The position numbers and the translations under genes were made by a program. A stretch of DNA of 64,000 bases, from assembly GCA_001603005.1 (NCBI GenBank), contig LVAJ01000031.1, positions 18,865 through 82,864 of the forward strand. Reading direction: 5' to 3'. Within the stretch, counting starts at the first letter, position 1. Every line of letters begins with the position of its first letter. This DNA comes from Clostridiales bacterium Firm_04. Its GTDB lineage: Bacteria > Bacillota > Clostridia > Oscillospirales > Ruminococcaceae. Positions 18,851 through 28,397 of the stretch are shown here, piece by piece. The notes under the pieces are model-generated. The model worked only from the letters and a program-made list of their open reading frames with translations. It had not been told where the DNA came from and did no database searches.

Positions 18851-19771
18851 TCAGGCGAAATTTTTTTCTCTGTCCAGATTCAGCGCGGCATAATGTTCGC
18901 TTTCATATTCTGTCGGTTTGAAGCCGAGTTTGAAGCCGAAGTACGTGAGTCTGCCGTCCGTGACGGTCAGCGCAATACCGTCGTCTGTGTAATCCCATTG
19001 GCAGTAACCCTCAAGCGTATATTCGATCTGCCCTTCCTGTGCCGGCGGTTCAATCACGATCCGGTCTACGGTGAAATAATGCAGCAGATCGTCAGCGGGT
19101 GTATCTGCCGTGATGCTTCGCACGGGGCGGGCAGGCGGAAATTCTTTCTCAAACCGGTCGCCGAGTGTCTGCTGCAACTTTTCGAGAAAATACAGCGCGT
19201 GCCGTTTTGCCGCTTCACAGATCTCCCGCAGCAGCCGGTTCGGCGGATTTGCGGCTTCATCCGTACAGCGGCGAAAAACGTCCTCTCGCACCTTCTCTGC
19301 GCTGATATAGATTGTATTGTTAAATGCCGGACTGAAAAACGGCTCCTTATGATAATTATAGGGCTGCTCCTCCGTCAGATATTCCTGCCAGAGTTCTTCG
19401 CCGCGGTACAGATTATCGTTATGCCATGCACCGTCACCGGATTCAAGCGTTCCGTTTGTCAGCACTGCAAGCGTGCAGGCAGCCGCAACATAGAAGCTTC
19501 TGCCGGCGCCCTCCAGTGCTCTGCTTTCCACGCACCAGTAAACCTCCGTCATTCCCGCATTTCGGTCTGCAAAAATACGTTCGTCGGCAATGTCGAAGCA
19601 GGTGAGCCCCGTGTTCATGGAAATCTGTTCTGTGCTGCTGACGCGTTCGCCGCAGTGATAGACCTCCAGCGCATCCGGATCAAACGGGAACATTTGTTGC
19701 AGCGCATCCAGAAAATCACGGATCGTCACCTCGCGGTCATTCACGGGATATACATCAAATGTGCGGCTCAC
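18851..19771 (-). CDS. Orphan protein, paralogue of the gene at 22821
   Basis: A 306-residue predicted cytoplasmic protein of unknown function. The GTG start at 19771 is chosen because AAAGGAG precedes it by 6 nt; the frame continues upstream only as an antisense shadow of murB. The C-terminal half aligns by eye with the protein encoded at 22821-23750: EICEAAKRHALYFLEKLQ against IMEAAKKYCLFFMDLCK, EFPPARPV against EFPPVTPD, and both end in a beta-rich module (YCQWDYTDDGIALTV; GVDWEPEHGLEICI). No signal peptide, membrane segment or catalytic motif is seen. It lies 29 bp after murB. Confidence 0.75.
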   Translation of the reverse strand: MSRTFDVYPVNDREVTIRDFLDALQQMFPFDPDALEVYHCGERVSSTEQISMNTGLTCFDIADERIFADRNAGMTEVYWCVESRALEGAGRSFYVAAACTLAVLTNGTLESGDGAWHNDNLYRGEELWQEYLTEEQPYNYHKEPFFSPAFNNTIYISAEKVREDVFRRCTDEAANPPNRLLREICEAAKRHALYFLEKLQQTLGDRFEKEFPPARPVRSITADTPADDLLHYFTVDRIVIEPPAQEGQIEYTLEGYCQWDYTDDGIALTVTDGRLTYFGFKLGFKPTEYESEHYAALNLDREKNFA

Positions 19772-19800
19772 TGCAGTCTCCTTTCCGTGTGCCGATCCGG

Positions 19801-20712
19801 TCAGCTGCCGATGATCTCCGGCTCCAGTTCCAGCACAAAGCCGGTCTGCGCCTTGACGGTCTCCTGCACATGCGCACAGACTGCCATGACGTCCGCGAAG
19901 GTCGCGCCGCCGCGGTTGATGACAAAGCCGGCATGCTTTTCGCTGACCTGTGCGCCGCCGACGGTATAGCCTTTCAGGCCGCACTCGTCGATCAGCTTGG
20001 ATGCAAAGCTGCCGGCAGGGCGCTTGAATGTGCTGCCCGCGCTCGGAAATTCAAGCGGCTGCTTGGATTTTCTGCGCCCGATCAGATCCTGCATTTTCGC
20101 GCGGATCTCATCGCGGCTGCCTTCTTCCAGCATGACGGATACGGTCAGCACCGTCCATTTTTTCTCCATGAGGATGCTGTGGCGGTAGCTGAGTCCGAGT
20201 TCGTCTGCGGGAACTGTGCGGATCTCGCCTGCATCGTCCAGCAAGGTCACGGAGAGCAGGATCTGCGAAAATTCGCCGTCATAGGCGCCCGCATTCATGT
20301 ACACAGCGCCGCCGACCGAGCCGGGGATGCCGTAGGCAAATTCGAGACCGGTCAGACAGTGGTCGAGCGCAAACTGACAGAGCTTTTGCAGCGTGACGCC
20401 CGCGCCGCAGGTGACGATGCCGTCATCGCAGCGGATCTCATCGGCAAGCGCGCCGCCGAGTTTCACGATCACGCCGTCAAAGCCCTCGTCCGGCGCGAGC
20501 AGATTGCTGCCGCGTCCGATCAGAAAATACGGGATCTGCTCTGCACGCAGATACGAAAAAACAGTTTTTGCAGCCGCCTCATTCGGCAGCGTGACCAGCG
20601 CGGCACAGCACCCGCCGATCTTGAACGTTGTCAGCGCGGAGAGCGGAACCTGCTGCTCCAGCACAGCGCCCGCCTGCGCACAGACGGCAGTCAGTTTTGC
20701 AATATCGTTCAT
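19801..20712 (-). CDS. murB: UDP-N-acetylenolpyruvoylglucosamine reductase
   Basis: FAD enzyme that reduces UDP-GlcNAc-enolpyruvate to UDP-MurNAc using NADPH, early in peptidoglycan synthesis. It has 303 residues. FAD-binding motifs TTFKIGGCCA and LIGRGSNLLAPDEGF, then GLEFAYGIPGSVGGAVYMNAGAY, LSYRHSIL, the serine-containing PSAGSTFKRP, and GGAQVSEKHAGFVIN are all intact; it is type II-like (no extra loop). The start at 20712 follows AAAGGA. It heads a minus-strand cluster with two orphan genes, rapZ and birA. Confidence 0.96.
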   Translation of the reverse strand: MNDIAKLTAVCAQAGAVLEQQVPLSALTTFKIGGCCAALVTLPNEAAAKTVFSYLRAEQIPYFLIGRGSNLLAPDEGFDGVIVKLGGALADEIRCDDGIVTCGAGVTLQKLCQFALDHCLTGLEFAYGIPGSVGGAVYMNAGAYDGEFSQILLSVTLLDDAGEIRTVPADELGLSYRHSILMEKKWTVLTVSVMLEEGSRDEIRAKMQDLIGRRKSKQPLEFPSAGSTFKRPAGSFASKLIDECGLKGYTVGGAQVSEKHAGFVINRGGATFADVMAVCAHVQETVKAQTGFVLELEPEIIGS

Positions 20713-20761
20713 GAGAAATCCTTTCCTGTTCTGTTGTTTGCCATGAAGGAAACGCTGATGC

Positions 20762-20842
20762 AATCGGTATCTCCGATGGATTAAAAATGGGGCGCTGCCC
20801 CATACCCCGCCAACGGGACATTGTCCCTTTGGAATCCCGCTT
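20762..20842 (+). repeat. Family C repeat, copy 3
   Basis: CGGTATCTCCGATGGATT, then GCCCCATACCCCGCCAACGGGA, then GTCCCTTTGGAATCCCGC. Best match to the copy in the lon leader (minus strand, 5464-5560). Lies just upstream of murB. Confidence 0.8.
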
Positions 20843-20919
20843 TTCGGAAATGATAGAAAATACATGCTTTTTCTATCACATCTTAAAAATCCGCCGGAGA
20901 CACTTTATTCAGCGATTCC

Positions 20920-21678
20920 TTAGTCCGGTGCGTCTGCATCATTACGGAACACGATGCCGCGTTTTTTCTCTGCCAGCTCCATGATGCGTTCCGCATCAAG
21001 ATTGACGATCAGATGCCGCGGAAAATCGAGATCGGAAAGCAGACGGGACGCGATCGGCGTTTTTCCGACCAGTCCCGCATAATGCGCATCGGTATTCAAA
21101 ACAATCGGTATTTCGTATTTTTTGCAGATCGCATAAACGGTCTTTGCATTTTGGAGCGCGCCTTTTTTCCATTGCAGCGAGCTCTCGTTGATCTCGACAA
21201 GCTTGCCCGCTTCCTTGAACAGCTTCAGCACCGGCTCGTAATCGAACGGGAACATATCCGTTGTCGGATGCCCGATGACATCGACGAGCGGATTGTCGCA
21301 GAGCATGCGGTAGCCCTGTGTGACCAGCGCGGGCGCGGGTTCAAAATTGATGCAGGATGTATGATAGGACGCGACCACCCATTCGCAGAACGAGAGCTCG
21401 TGTTCGTCCATATCGAGTCTGCCGTATTCGTCGATGATATTCGCCTCGACGCCTTTCAGAAGCCAGACGCCGTTTATCATCCGCGGCAGGATCTTATAGT
21501 TATGGAAATGCCAGACATGCGGGGAATCGGGTGCTGCGGGCCCGTGGTCGGTGATGCCGAGCAGCTGCAAGCCGGTTTCGGCAGCGGCTGCCGCCATTTC
21601 TGCGACGGTCGAATAGGCATGCGTGGACGCGATGGTATGCGTGTGCACATCGGCACGGATCTTGATTTCGTTCAGCAT
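20920..21678 (-). CDS. PHP-domain phosphatase/phosphoesterase (YcdX-like)
   Basis: A 252-residue metal-dependent hydrolase. The PHP metal-binding motifs are visible: DVHTHTIAS (residues 9-17), TDHGPAAP (about 44), a KGVEANI glutamate (about 73), VIGHPTTD (about 130) and NTDAHYAG (about 190). The set matches the YcdX-like branch rather than polymerase-associated PHP. The start at 21678 follows GAGGTGG. It begins 7 bp after the hprK stop, so the two are cotranscribed. Substrate unknown. Confidence 0.85.
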   Translation of the reverse strand: MLNEIKIRADVHTHTIASTHAYSTVAEMAAAAAETGLQLLGITDHGPAAPDSPHVWHFHNYKILPRMINGVWLLKGVEANIIDEYGRLDMDEHELSFCEWVVASYHTSCINFEPAPALVTQGYRMLCDNPLVDVIGHPTTDMFPFDYEPVLKLFKEAGKLVEINESSLQWKKGALQNAKTVYAICKKYEIPIVLNTDAHYAGLVGKTPIASRLLSDLDFPRHLIVNLDAERIMELAEKKRGIVFRNDADAPD

Positions 21679-21685
21679 ATCCACC

Positions 21686-22648
21686 TCAGAACGCATCGAA
21701 ATCCTTGATGATTTCTTTGCCCTGCATGGATTCCAGACCGAGATTGTGCAGCAGTTCCTCGGTCGCATTATAGCCCATTTTCTTCTGACGGCTGTTCATT
21801 GCGGCGACTTCCATGATGACCGCGGTATTTCTGCCCGGCTTGACCGGAATGGTCATGGACGGCACCTTGACGCCGAGGATATTGGCGTATTCCTCATCGA
21901 CGCCCATGCGGTCGTAATCCTTCGTGGAATCCCACGGCTCCAGCTCGATGATCAGGTCGATCTCCTGCTGCAGCTTGACTGCGCCCATGCCGAACAGTCT
22001 GCGGACATTGATGATGCCGATGCCGCGCAGTTCGAGGAAGTGGCGGATATTTTCGGGCGATGTGCCGACCAGATTCGTATTGGAGACCTTGCGCAGCTCG
22101 ACGGCATCGTCCGCGACCAGACGGTGACCGCGCTTGACCAGCTCGATCGCGCATTCGGATTTTCCGACGCCGCTCTCACCGGTGATGAAGATGCCTTCGC
22201 CGTAGATCTCAATGAGGACGCCGTGTCTGGTGACGCGCGGCGCGAGGTGCAGGTTCAGGAACGAGAGCAGGTTCGACGTAAAATGCGAGGTCGATTCTGC
22301 TGTCCGGAGCACCGGCACGGCATATTTCTGCGCGAGCGTGAGCATTTCGGCAAAGCAGGGCAGACCGCGGCTCAGGCACAGGCATTTGATATGCTGTGCG
22401 AACAGTGCGGTCAGGTGCTCGACGCGCTCCTTTTCGTCGATCGTGGAGAGATAGGCAAACTCCATTTTTCCGATGATCTGGATGCGCTCCGGATTGAAAT
22501 ATTCGTAAAAGCCCATGAGCTGCAAGCCCGGACGGGTGATATCATTTTCAGAGATCAGAATGTCGTTCGGATCGCCGGGGCAATAGACCACCTCAAGCCG
22601 GAACTCATCAATGATCTGTTTCAGCGTCACGGTAAAGCGTTCAGCCAT
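21686..22648 (-). CDS. hprK: HPr kinase/phosphorylase
   Basis: Phosphorylates and dephosphorylates Ser46 of HPr, controlling sugar uptake and carbon catabolite repression in Firmicutes. It has 320 residues. The P-loop is GESGVGKSECAIEL (about residues 152-165), followed by RLVADDAVE and the HprK signature ELRGIGIINVRRLFG. AAAGGAGG precedes the ATG at 22648. Its presence implies a CcpA-type carbon control network. hprK next to a PHP phosphatase and near murB/rapZ is a partial version of the usual Firmicutes cluster. Confidence 0.97.
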   Translation of the reverse strand: MAERFTVTLKQIIDEFRLEVVYCPGDPNDILISENDITRPGLQLMGFYEYFNPERIQIIGKMEFAYLSTIDEKERVEHLTALFAQHIKCLCLSRGLPCFAEMLTLAQKYAVPVLRTAESTSHFTSNLLSFLNLHLAPRVTRHGVLIEIYGEGIFITGESGVGKSECAIELVKRGHRLVADDAVELRKVSNTNLVGTSPENIRHFLELRGIGIINVRRLFGMGAVKLQQEIDLIIELEPWDSTKDYDRMGVDEEYANILGVKVPSMTIPVKPGRNTAVIMEVAAMNSRQKKMGYNATEELLHNLGLESMQGKEIIKDFDAF

Positions 22649-22685
22649 AATGCTGCCTCCTTTGAAAGATATGATGTAATACGTT

Positions 22686-22714
22686 ATTATACCACAAATT
22701 CCGGAAAATTGCAA
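22686..22714 (-). promoter_or_regulatory. Promoter of hprK
   Basis: Minus-strand TTGCAA (22714-22709), 17-nt spacer, TGgTATAAT (TATAAT at 22691-22686). Confidence 0.85.
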
Positions 22715-22771
22715 GCGTTCTGTATAAATTTCACAAAAAGTCATAATCGCGTGCAAAAGCATCTCTGACGC

Positions 22772-22809
22772 AAAAACGCCCGAAGACAGGTTTTCGCTGC
22801 CTTCGGGCG
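22772..22809 (-). terminator. Terminator of the orphan gene at 22821
   Basis: Stem CGCCCGAAG/CTTCGGGCG with TTTTT in the minus-strand reading, just beyond the stop codon. Confidence 0.88.
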
Positions 22810-22820
22810 GGTGTATCCGA

Positions 22821-23750
22821 TTATGCCTGCGGGATGCCGTTCACAAAGTTCCATTCGTCGTCCGGATCGTAGTCCCGCCACGGGGAATTGCCGTCGAAGC
22901 CGCCGAGGTACAGCACCTTGTTATCGCGGATGCAGATTTCCAGACCGTGCTCCGGTTCCCAATCCACGCCGCCGGTGAGCCGGTATGCCGTAACGGATTC
23001 GTCCTCCGGCGTTTCAATGATCGCCTCATGAATGCCGAAATACGGCTCCATTTCCATTGCCGGCGTATCCGGCGTGACAGGCGGAAATTCGCTCGGATCA
23101 TACTGATCGCCTGCCGATTCTTTGCAAAGATCCATGAAAAACAGGCAGTATTTTTTCGCCGCCTCCATGATGACCTGCACCATGCTGTCCGGCATCTGTT
23201 TCAGATGCGCCTCGCAGCGCTTCACAAATTCCGGACTGACCGACTCATTCTTCACATTGAACCGGATCTCCGAACGGAACGCCTCGCTGTAAAAGGGCGG
23301 CGGGGTGAGGCTTGCAAGCTGATCCGCTTTCTGCTGATCCTGCGCCTGTAACTGCTGTTTCAGCTGTTCCAAGCGCGGATCGGTCATGCCGTCTTCAATG
23401 ACCGCGGTGAGCAGATATTGATTGCGGTAACGGTTCTGCATCTTTTCATCTTCGGAAGCAGCCGTATATGTCCGTGCTTTGACATGATAAATGCTGTGCT
23501 TCACAAAATTGCCGAAGCGATGCGGATTCGGCATCAGAAATTTGAGAAAGCCGGCATGTGCAGAGAGCACACCGGATGCAAGGTCAAGCACGGCGGCAAA
23601 TTCCGCATCCGTGTACAGACTGCCGCCTGCTTTGGGCAGTCCGCCGAAGTCCGCATGCGCGATCAGAACAAGCAGTTCCCGTTCCTCCGCCGCAAAGTTT
23701 GCGGCGATTTCCTCAAAATCCGCTCCGGATACGATCAGTTCCAATGCCAT
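22821..23750 (-). CDS. Orphan protein, paralogue of the gene at 18851
   Basis: A 309-residue predicted cytoplasmic protein of unknown function. The start at 23750 follows AGGAGG by 8 nt. The N-terminal part (DFEEIAANFAAEERELLVLIAHADFGGLP) is not obviously shared with the paralogue. A Gln-rich stretch lies at about 155-170. From FRSEIRFNVKNES to the end it aligns with the gene at 18851, ending in a beta-rich module DWEPEHGLEICIRDNKV that recalls DUF6985-type domains; this family name is a guess from memory. It has its own terminator and is separated from hprK by 172 bp. Confidence 0.75.
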   Translation of the reverse strand: MALELIVSGADFEEIAANFAAEERELLVLIAHADFGGLPKAGGSLYTDAEFAAVLDLASGVLSAHAGFLKFLMPNPHRFGNFVKHSIYHVKARTYTAASEDEKMQNRYRNQYLLTAVIEDGMTDPRLEQLKQQLQAQDQQKADQLASLTPPPFYSEAFRSEIRFNVKNESVSPEFVKRCEAHLKQMPDSMVQVIMEAAKKYCLFFMDLCKESAGDQYDPSEFPPVTPDTPAMEMEPYFGIHEAIIETPEDESVTAYRLTGGVDWEPEHGLEICIRDNKVLYLGGFDGNSPWRDYDPDDEWNFVNGIPQA

Positions 23751-23783
23751 GCCGCTGTCCTCCTGCATTCAGTCTGTTTTTTG

Positions 23784-24671
23784 TTATTCAGCCGCAGATT
23801 CCTCCGCAGGTGCTTCCTCCGCACCCTCCGCTGCACCGCCTGCGTGCACCGGAATGGAGTTGCCGTCCTTATCGAAGAACGTGATATTGTCGATGTAGAA
23901 ATCGACGTCATTTTTCTGTCCCCAGCGCATGATGACGAGCGTGGTGCCCTCATCGTTTTCGGCATAGCCGTTCGCGGGGATCCGGTTTGCAGGCACATCG
24001 GTCTCAACACGCCATGTGTGCTCCGGAAAGTCCCAGTCGTCGAGCTTGAACTCGTAGTGCGTTGCCCAAGTGTTCTGAATGGTATTGCCGTCGGCATCGG
24101 TGCCCTTTTCCGAGGCGAGATTGCCGGCGAGTGCGCCGAGGAAGTTGCCGACCACGACCGATTCCGTGCCGTCGTCATGCTGCCATGCCTCATTTGCAAT
24201 GCAGGTGAAATCCACGCTGATATGCCCGATCTTGCCGACATTTTCCGTGCCGATCATCTCCGGCAGATTGAACACGATCTTCGGGACGCCGTAGTCCTCT
24301 GCGGGATCATCGCGCAGCACATGGACTTTCAGCTTTTTGTCGCCGTCGAGATCCGCGATCGAGAGCTCGACATCGGCTTCATCATTGCCGCCCTTCATCT
24401 GGTGACCGGAATGCATGTCGCCGTCCTCAAAGGTGATCGCATTGGCATCGACCGTGCCGACATCTCTGGTCGGCGGCTCCTTCGGCTCCTCCTCGGACGA
24501 TTCCGCTGCGGATTCTTCGGAAGATTCTGCTTCGGACGATTCCTCTGCGGAAGATTCGGCAGCGGATTCAGACGATGACGATGCGGACGAGCCGTCTGCC
24601 GGTGCAGCGGTACAGCCGCAGAGCGACACAGCCGCCAGCATCGCGAGCGTGACGATCAGTTTTCTTTTCAT
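23784..24671 (-). CDS. Lipoprotein with Ser/Glu linker and beta-rich C-terminal domain
   Basis: A 295-residue surface lipoprotein. Signal peptide MKRKLIVTLAMLAAVSLCGC has a lipobox with the modified Cys at about residue 20. Residues about 27-65 are a Ser/Glu/Ala linker (SSESAAESSAEESSEAESS). The rest is a single folded domain (IGHISVDFTCIANEAW, HTWRVETDVPANRIP, FYIDNITFFDKDGN) with the look of a jelly-roll carbohydrate-binding module; the closing DFYIDNITFFD strand is typical of such modules. A short acidic tail follows. No catalytic residues are recognised. A -10 box lies at 24727-24732. Sugar binding is an inference. Confidence 0.75.
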   Translation of the reverse strand: MKRKLIVTLAMLAAVSLCGCTAAPADGSSASSSSESAAESSAEESSEAESSEESAAESSEEEPKEPPTRDVGTVDANAITFEDGDMHSGHQMKGGNDEADVELSIADLDGDKKLKVHVLRDDPAEDYGVPKIVFNLPEMIGTENVGKIGHISVDFTCIANEAWQHDDGTESVVVGNFLGALAGNLASEKGTDADGNTIQNTWATHYEFKLDDWDFPEHTWRVETDVPANRIPANGYAENDEGTTLVIMRWGQKNDVDFYIDNITFFDKDGNSIPVHAGGAAEGAEEAPAEESAAE

Positions 24672-24726
24672 AACGGTATCCTCCCCGTAGTAGTTTCGGT
24701 ATCAGCCGGCATGCACCGGCAAATCC

Positions 24727-24732
24727 ATTATA
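24727..24732 (-). promoter_or_regulatory. Likely -10 box for the lipoprotein gene
   Basis: Minus-strand extended TGcTATAAT; the -35 region 17 nt upstream is poor. Confidence 0.5.
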
Positions 24733-24848
24733 GCATGTTTACTTTCGGAAATCCATGCACAGGGTTGCCAAAAATTGCGATGCGTTCCGGATGGTTCTCC
24801 GGCGCAATCGACAAAAAGCAACAGTTCAGCGCTGAATGACCGGAATAT

Positions 24849-27800
24849 TCAAGCGTTCTTCTCAAATATTGCGATGACCTCGCGCATCAGATCGACAGAG
24901 AGCTCGCCCTTTTTCAGCCGCACCGCAACGAAATAGGGCGCTTCGCGGTCATTGAACGCAATGCGGTCGTAGTAATTGACCATGAGTGCCTGAAGCTGCT
25001 TGGCATTCGGCTGCGTGATGTAGAAGAACAGCGCGCCGCGCTTCTGTGCGATATCCGAGATGCCGAGTCTGCCTGCGGTATTGCGCAGCAGCGATGCGTC
25101 GATCAGGTTGACAAGGCTCTGCGGCGGATCGCCGAAGCGGTCGATCAGCTCGTCGATGAGATCGGTTTTGTCGTCCGTCTTCTCGACCAGCGCGATCCTG
25201 CGGTAGATTTCCAGACGGGACGTCATGCTGGAAATATAGTCCTCCGGAATATGCGCCTCGACCTGAATATCGACGGTGCAGGCGGGGAGCTTTTTCGGCT
25301 CGCCCTTTTCCTCTGCGATCGCTTCATTGAGCATTTTGAGGTACATCTCATAGCCGACCTGCTCCATCTGTCCGTGCTGCTGCCCGCCCAGAATACTGCC
25401 GGCGCCGCGGATCTCCAGATCGCGCATTGCAATGCGGAAGCCGCTGCCGAACTGCGTAAATTCGCGCATTGCGGCAAGACGCTTCTCCGCGACCTCTGTG
25501 AGCGAGCGGTTCGGCTGATAGGTGAAATAGGCATAGGCTCGGCGGCTGGATCTTCCGACTCTGCCGCGCAGCTGATAGAGCTGCGAAAGCCCGAAGCGGT
25601 CAGCCTGTTCGAGGATCAGCGTGTTGACGTTCGGCACATCGACGCCGGTCTCAATGATCGTCGTGCAGACGAGAATGTCGATCTCATGCTCGACGAGCCG
25701 GTTCCAGATCTCGCTGATCTCCAGCTCGCTCATTTTGCCGTGCGCAAAGCCGATGCGCGCATCCGGCAGCATATCCTGCAATTTGCCGGCGCACTGCTGA
25801 ATAGTCTCCACGCGGTTGTGGATATAGTAGACCTGACCGCCGCGCTTCAATTCACGCTGGATCGCCTGCACGATCAGTCCGGCATTGTATTCGAGCACGA
25901 AGCTCTGCACGGGGTAGCGGTCCTGCGGCGGCTCCTCGATGACGCTCATATCGCGGATGCCGGAGAGCGCCATATTCAGCGTGCGCGGGATCGGCGTCGC
26001 GGAGAGCGTCAGCATATCGACGCCGTGGAACACCTCTTTGAACCGCTCCTTGTGCGCGACGCCGAAGCGCTGTTCCTCGTCGATGATCGCGAGTCCGAGC
26101 GCGGCGAATTTCACATCCTTGGAGAGCAGTCTGTGCGTGCCGATCAGCAGGTCGATCGTGCCGTTTGCGGTCTTTTTTAGGATCTCGGTCTGCTGCTTTT
26201 TGGTACGGAACCGCGAGAGCAGTTCAATGTTGATCGGCACGGATTCAAAGCGGCGCAGCGCAGTTTCGTAATGCTGATGCGCAAGCACGGTGGTCGGTGC
26301 GAGCAGCACGCACTGCTTGCCGGAGAGCACACATTTCAGCGCCGCGCGGAATGCGACCTCTGTTTTGCCGAATCCGACGTCGCCGCAGAGCAGTCTGTCC
26401 ATCGGACGCTCGCGCTCCATGTCCTTTTTGATCTCCTCGGAAGCGCGCAGCTGGTCATTCGTTTCGATATAGGGGAATCGTTCCTCGAAATCCTTCTGGA
26501 TCTCGTCATCCGGCGAGAACGGAAAGCCCTGTGCATGCTCGCGCGCGGCATAGAGCCGGATCAGCTCCGCCGCCATGTCCTTGACGGCTTTTTTCACGCT
26601 GGTACGCGTTTTCTGCCACTCCTGCGAGCCGAGCTTGTTCAGCTTGACGGATACGTCATCCTTGCCGCCGATGTAGCGCGACACCAGATCCAGCTGCGTG
26701 ACCGGCACATAGAGCACATCGCTGCCGGCATATTCAATGGTGATATAGTCCTTTGTAATACCTTCCATTTCGAGCTTTTTGATGCCCATGAACCGCCCGA
26801 TGCCGTGCCCTGCATGCACGACGAGATCACCCTCGGAGATCTCCGACAATGCGCGGATCTCCTGACCTTTCTTGAATCTGCGCTTTTTGAGCACGGTGCT
26901 CTGCGCCTTGCTCTGCGCAATGCATGCATACTGCGTTGCGGGATATTCAAATCCGGCGGAAAGACCGCTCCGCATCAGCAGAACTTTGCCCTTTTCGCAG
27001 ACGGAATCCGCATCGGCGAGCGCGCATTCGATGCCGCTTTCCTGCAAATCCTGCAAGAGGATCGGCAGCGTTTTTTCGGTGCCGCCGCAGACCATGACGC
27101 GGTAACCGCGCTTGCAGAGCTCCTGCAGGTCTTCGGTCAGGATGCGCGTGCTGCCGCCCCACGGGGCGTTCTGCGTCGCCTCGATCGAGAGCATCTTCTG
27201 GAAATTGAAGCTGCTCGTGCTGCTGAGAAATGCGTTCATGCAGACGAGTCTGCGCGCCTTTGCCTGTGCGAGCACCGCATTTGCATCTAAATAGTAGTCC
27301 GCGAGCTGCCGGCAGAGCGTGCCGTCTTCCAGCATCAGCTTGACGTCCTCGACATACCGCGCCTGCAAGCCCTGCCATGCATCGAGCAGCGCCGCCGTTT
27401 CACAGAGGAATACGCCGCCCTTGCAGTAGTCGAACAGCGTCGCGGTCTGCTCATAGATCAGCGGGAAATACATGTCGATGTTCAGCAGCGAAACGCCGCT
27501 GTCAAGGCGGTCGGCATCGGCATGCAGCTTTTCCTTCAATTCGGCAGCATGCTTGCCGCGGATCGCCTTTGCAAGTGACCGGATGCGCTCTGCAAGCAAT
27601 GCCGGATCGGGGAGCGCTTCGGCAGCGGGCGCAATGCATGCTTCATCCAGCGAATCGGTACGCCGCTGCGTTTCCGGTTCAAACCATGCTATGCTGTCGA
27701 TCTCGTCGCCCCAGAACTCGATGCGCACCGGCATGAGCTCCTGTGCGGAAAAGATATCGAGGATCGCGCCGCGCACGGAGAACTGACACGGCGCATCGAC

Positions 27801-28310
27801 CTGCTCCGTGCGGATATAGCCGAGGGAAATGAGCCGGTCAGCGAGTTCGCGCAGATCGTAGCTTTCGCCTTGTACAAGATGCATCGTATGCGATTCGAGC
27901 ACATCCTGCGGGAGCGTCAGCTGCATCGCGGCTTCGGCAGAGGCGGCAAGCACTTTGCATGTGCCGCTGCAAAGCGCCGAAAGCGCCGTAATGCGCAGCT
28001 GTTCATATTCGCGCGAAATGCCCGCAGCATCGAGAAAATTCAGTTCCTTTGCGGGGTAGGGGAATGCTGCCCGTCCGCCCGCCATAAAGTTGATGTCCTC
28101 GCAGAGCTGTCTGGCGGCTGCTTCATCCGGCACGATCGCGAGCACCGGCGCATCCTGCGAAACCGTCAGCAGGATCTGTGCCCTGTGGATCTGGGAAGCG
28201 CCGGTCAGCGAGATCGGTGAGATGCCTTTTCCGAGCGCTGTCCGCAGCTCCTTGACCGCGGGCAGACTGCCGGCTGCATCGGTAAAAAATTGCATGGTCT
28301 GCATCATCAT
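24849..28310 (-). CDS. mfd: Transcription-repair coupling factor
   Basis: Large DNA translocase that removes stalled RNA polymerase and recruits UvrA. It has 1153 residues, normal for Mfd. The N-terminal UvrB-like region, an RNA polymerase interaction domain (about 470-540, GDLVVHAGHGIGRFMGI), Walker A GDVGFGKTEVAFRAAL, the DEEQ box IIDEEQRFGV, LSATPIPRTLNMAL, and QLRGRVGRSSRRAYAY are present, followed by the TRCF C-terminal domain. The start lies in ATGATGATG (28310-28302); AGCAGG abuts the first ATG, so the second or third may be used. Upstream lies pth, the usual partner, here split off by an LRR lipoprotein gene. Confidence 0.97.
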   Translation of the reverse strand: MMMQTMQFFTDAAGSLPAVKELRTALGKGISPISLTGASQIHRAQILLTVSQDAPVLAIVPDEAAARQLCEDINFMAGGRAAFPYPAKELNFLDAAGISREYEQLRITALSALCSGTCKVLAASAEAAMQLTLPQDVLESHTMHLVQGESYDLRELADRLISLGYIRTEQVDAPCQFSVRGAILDIFSAQELMPVRIEFWGDEIDSIAWFEPETQRRTDSLDEACIAPAAEALPDPALLAERIRSLAKAIRGKHAAELKEKLHADADRLDSGVSLLNIDMYFPLIYEQTATLFDYCKGGVFLCETAALLDAWQGLQARYVEDVKLMLEDGTLCRQLADYYLDANAVLAQAKARRLVCMNAFLSSTSSFNFQKMLSIEATQNAPWGGSTRILTEDLQELCKRGYRVMVCGGTEKTLPILLQDLQESGIECALADADSVCEKGKVLLMRSGLSAGFEYPATQYACIAQSKAQSTVLKKRRFKKGQEIRALSEISEGDLVVHAGHGIGRFMGIKKLEMEGITKDYITIEYAGSDVLYVPVTQLDLVSRYIGGKDDVSVKLNKLGSQEWQKTRTSVKKAVKDMAAELIRLYAAREHAQGFPFSPDDEIQKDFEERFPYIETNDQLRASEEIKKDMERERPMDRLLCGDVGFGKTEVAFRAALKCVLSGKQCVLLAPTTVLAHQHYETALRRFESVPINIELLSRFRTKKQQTEILKKTANGTIDLLIGTHRLLSKDVKFAALGLAIIDEEQRFGVAHKERFKEVFHGVDMLTLSATPIPRTLNMALSGIRDMSVIEEPPQDRYPVQSFVLEYNAGLIVQAIQRELKRGGQVYYIHNRVETIQQCAGKLQDMLPDARIGFAHGKMSELEISEIWNRLVEHEIDILVCTTIIETGVDVPNVNTLILEQADRFGLSQLYQLRGRVGRSSRRAYAYFTYQPNRSLTEVAEKRLAAMREFTQFGSGFRIAMRDLEIRGAGSILGGQQHGQMEQVGYEMYLKMLNEAIAEEKGEPKKLPACTVDIQVEAHIPEDYISSMTSRLEIYRRIALVEKTDDKTDLIDELIDRFGDPPQSLVNLIDASLLRNTAGRLGISDIAQKRGALFFYITQPNAKQLQALMVNYYDRIAFNDREAPYFVAVRLKKGELSVDLMREVIAIFEKNA

Positions 28311-28397
28311 CCTGCTTTCTGCATTGCGTTAGCTGTAAGCGTGCCGGAATCCGTACCGGCAGTTTCAGGGGATATCCGAGCGGATACCCCCTGTGTG

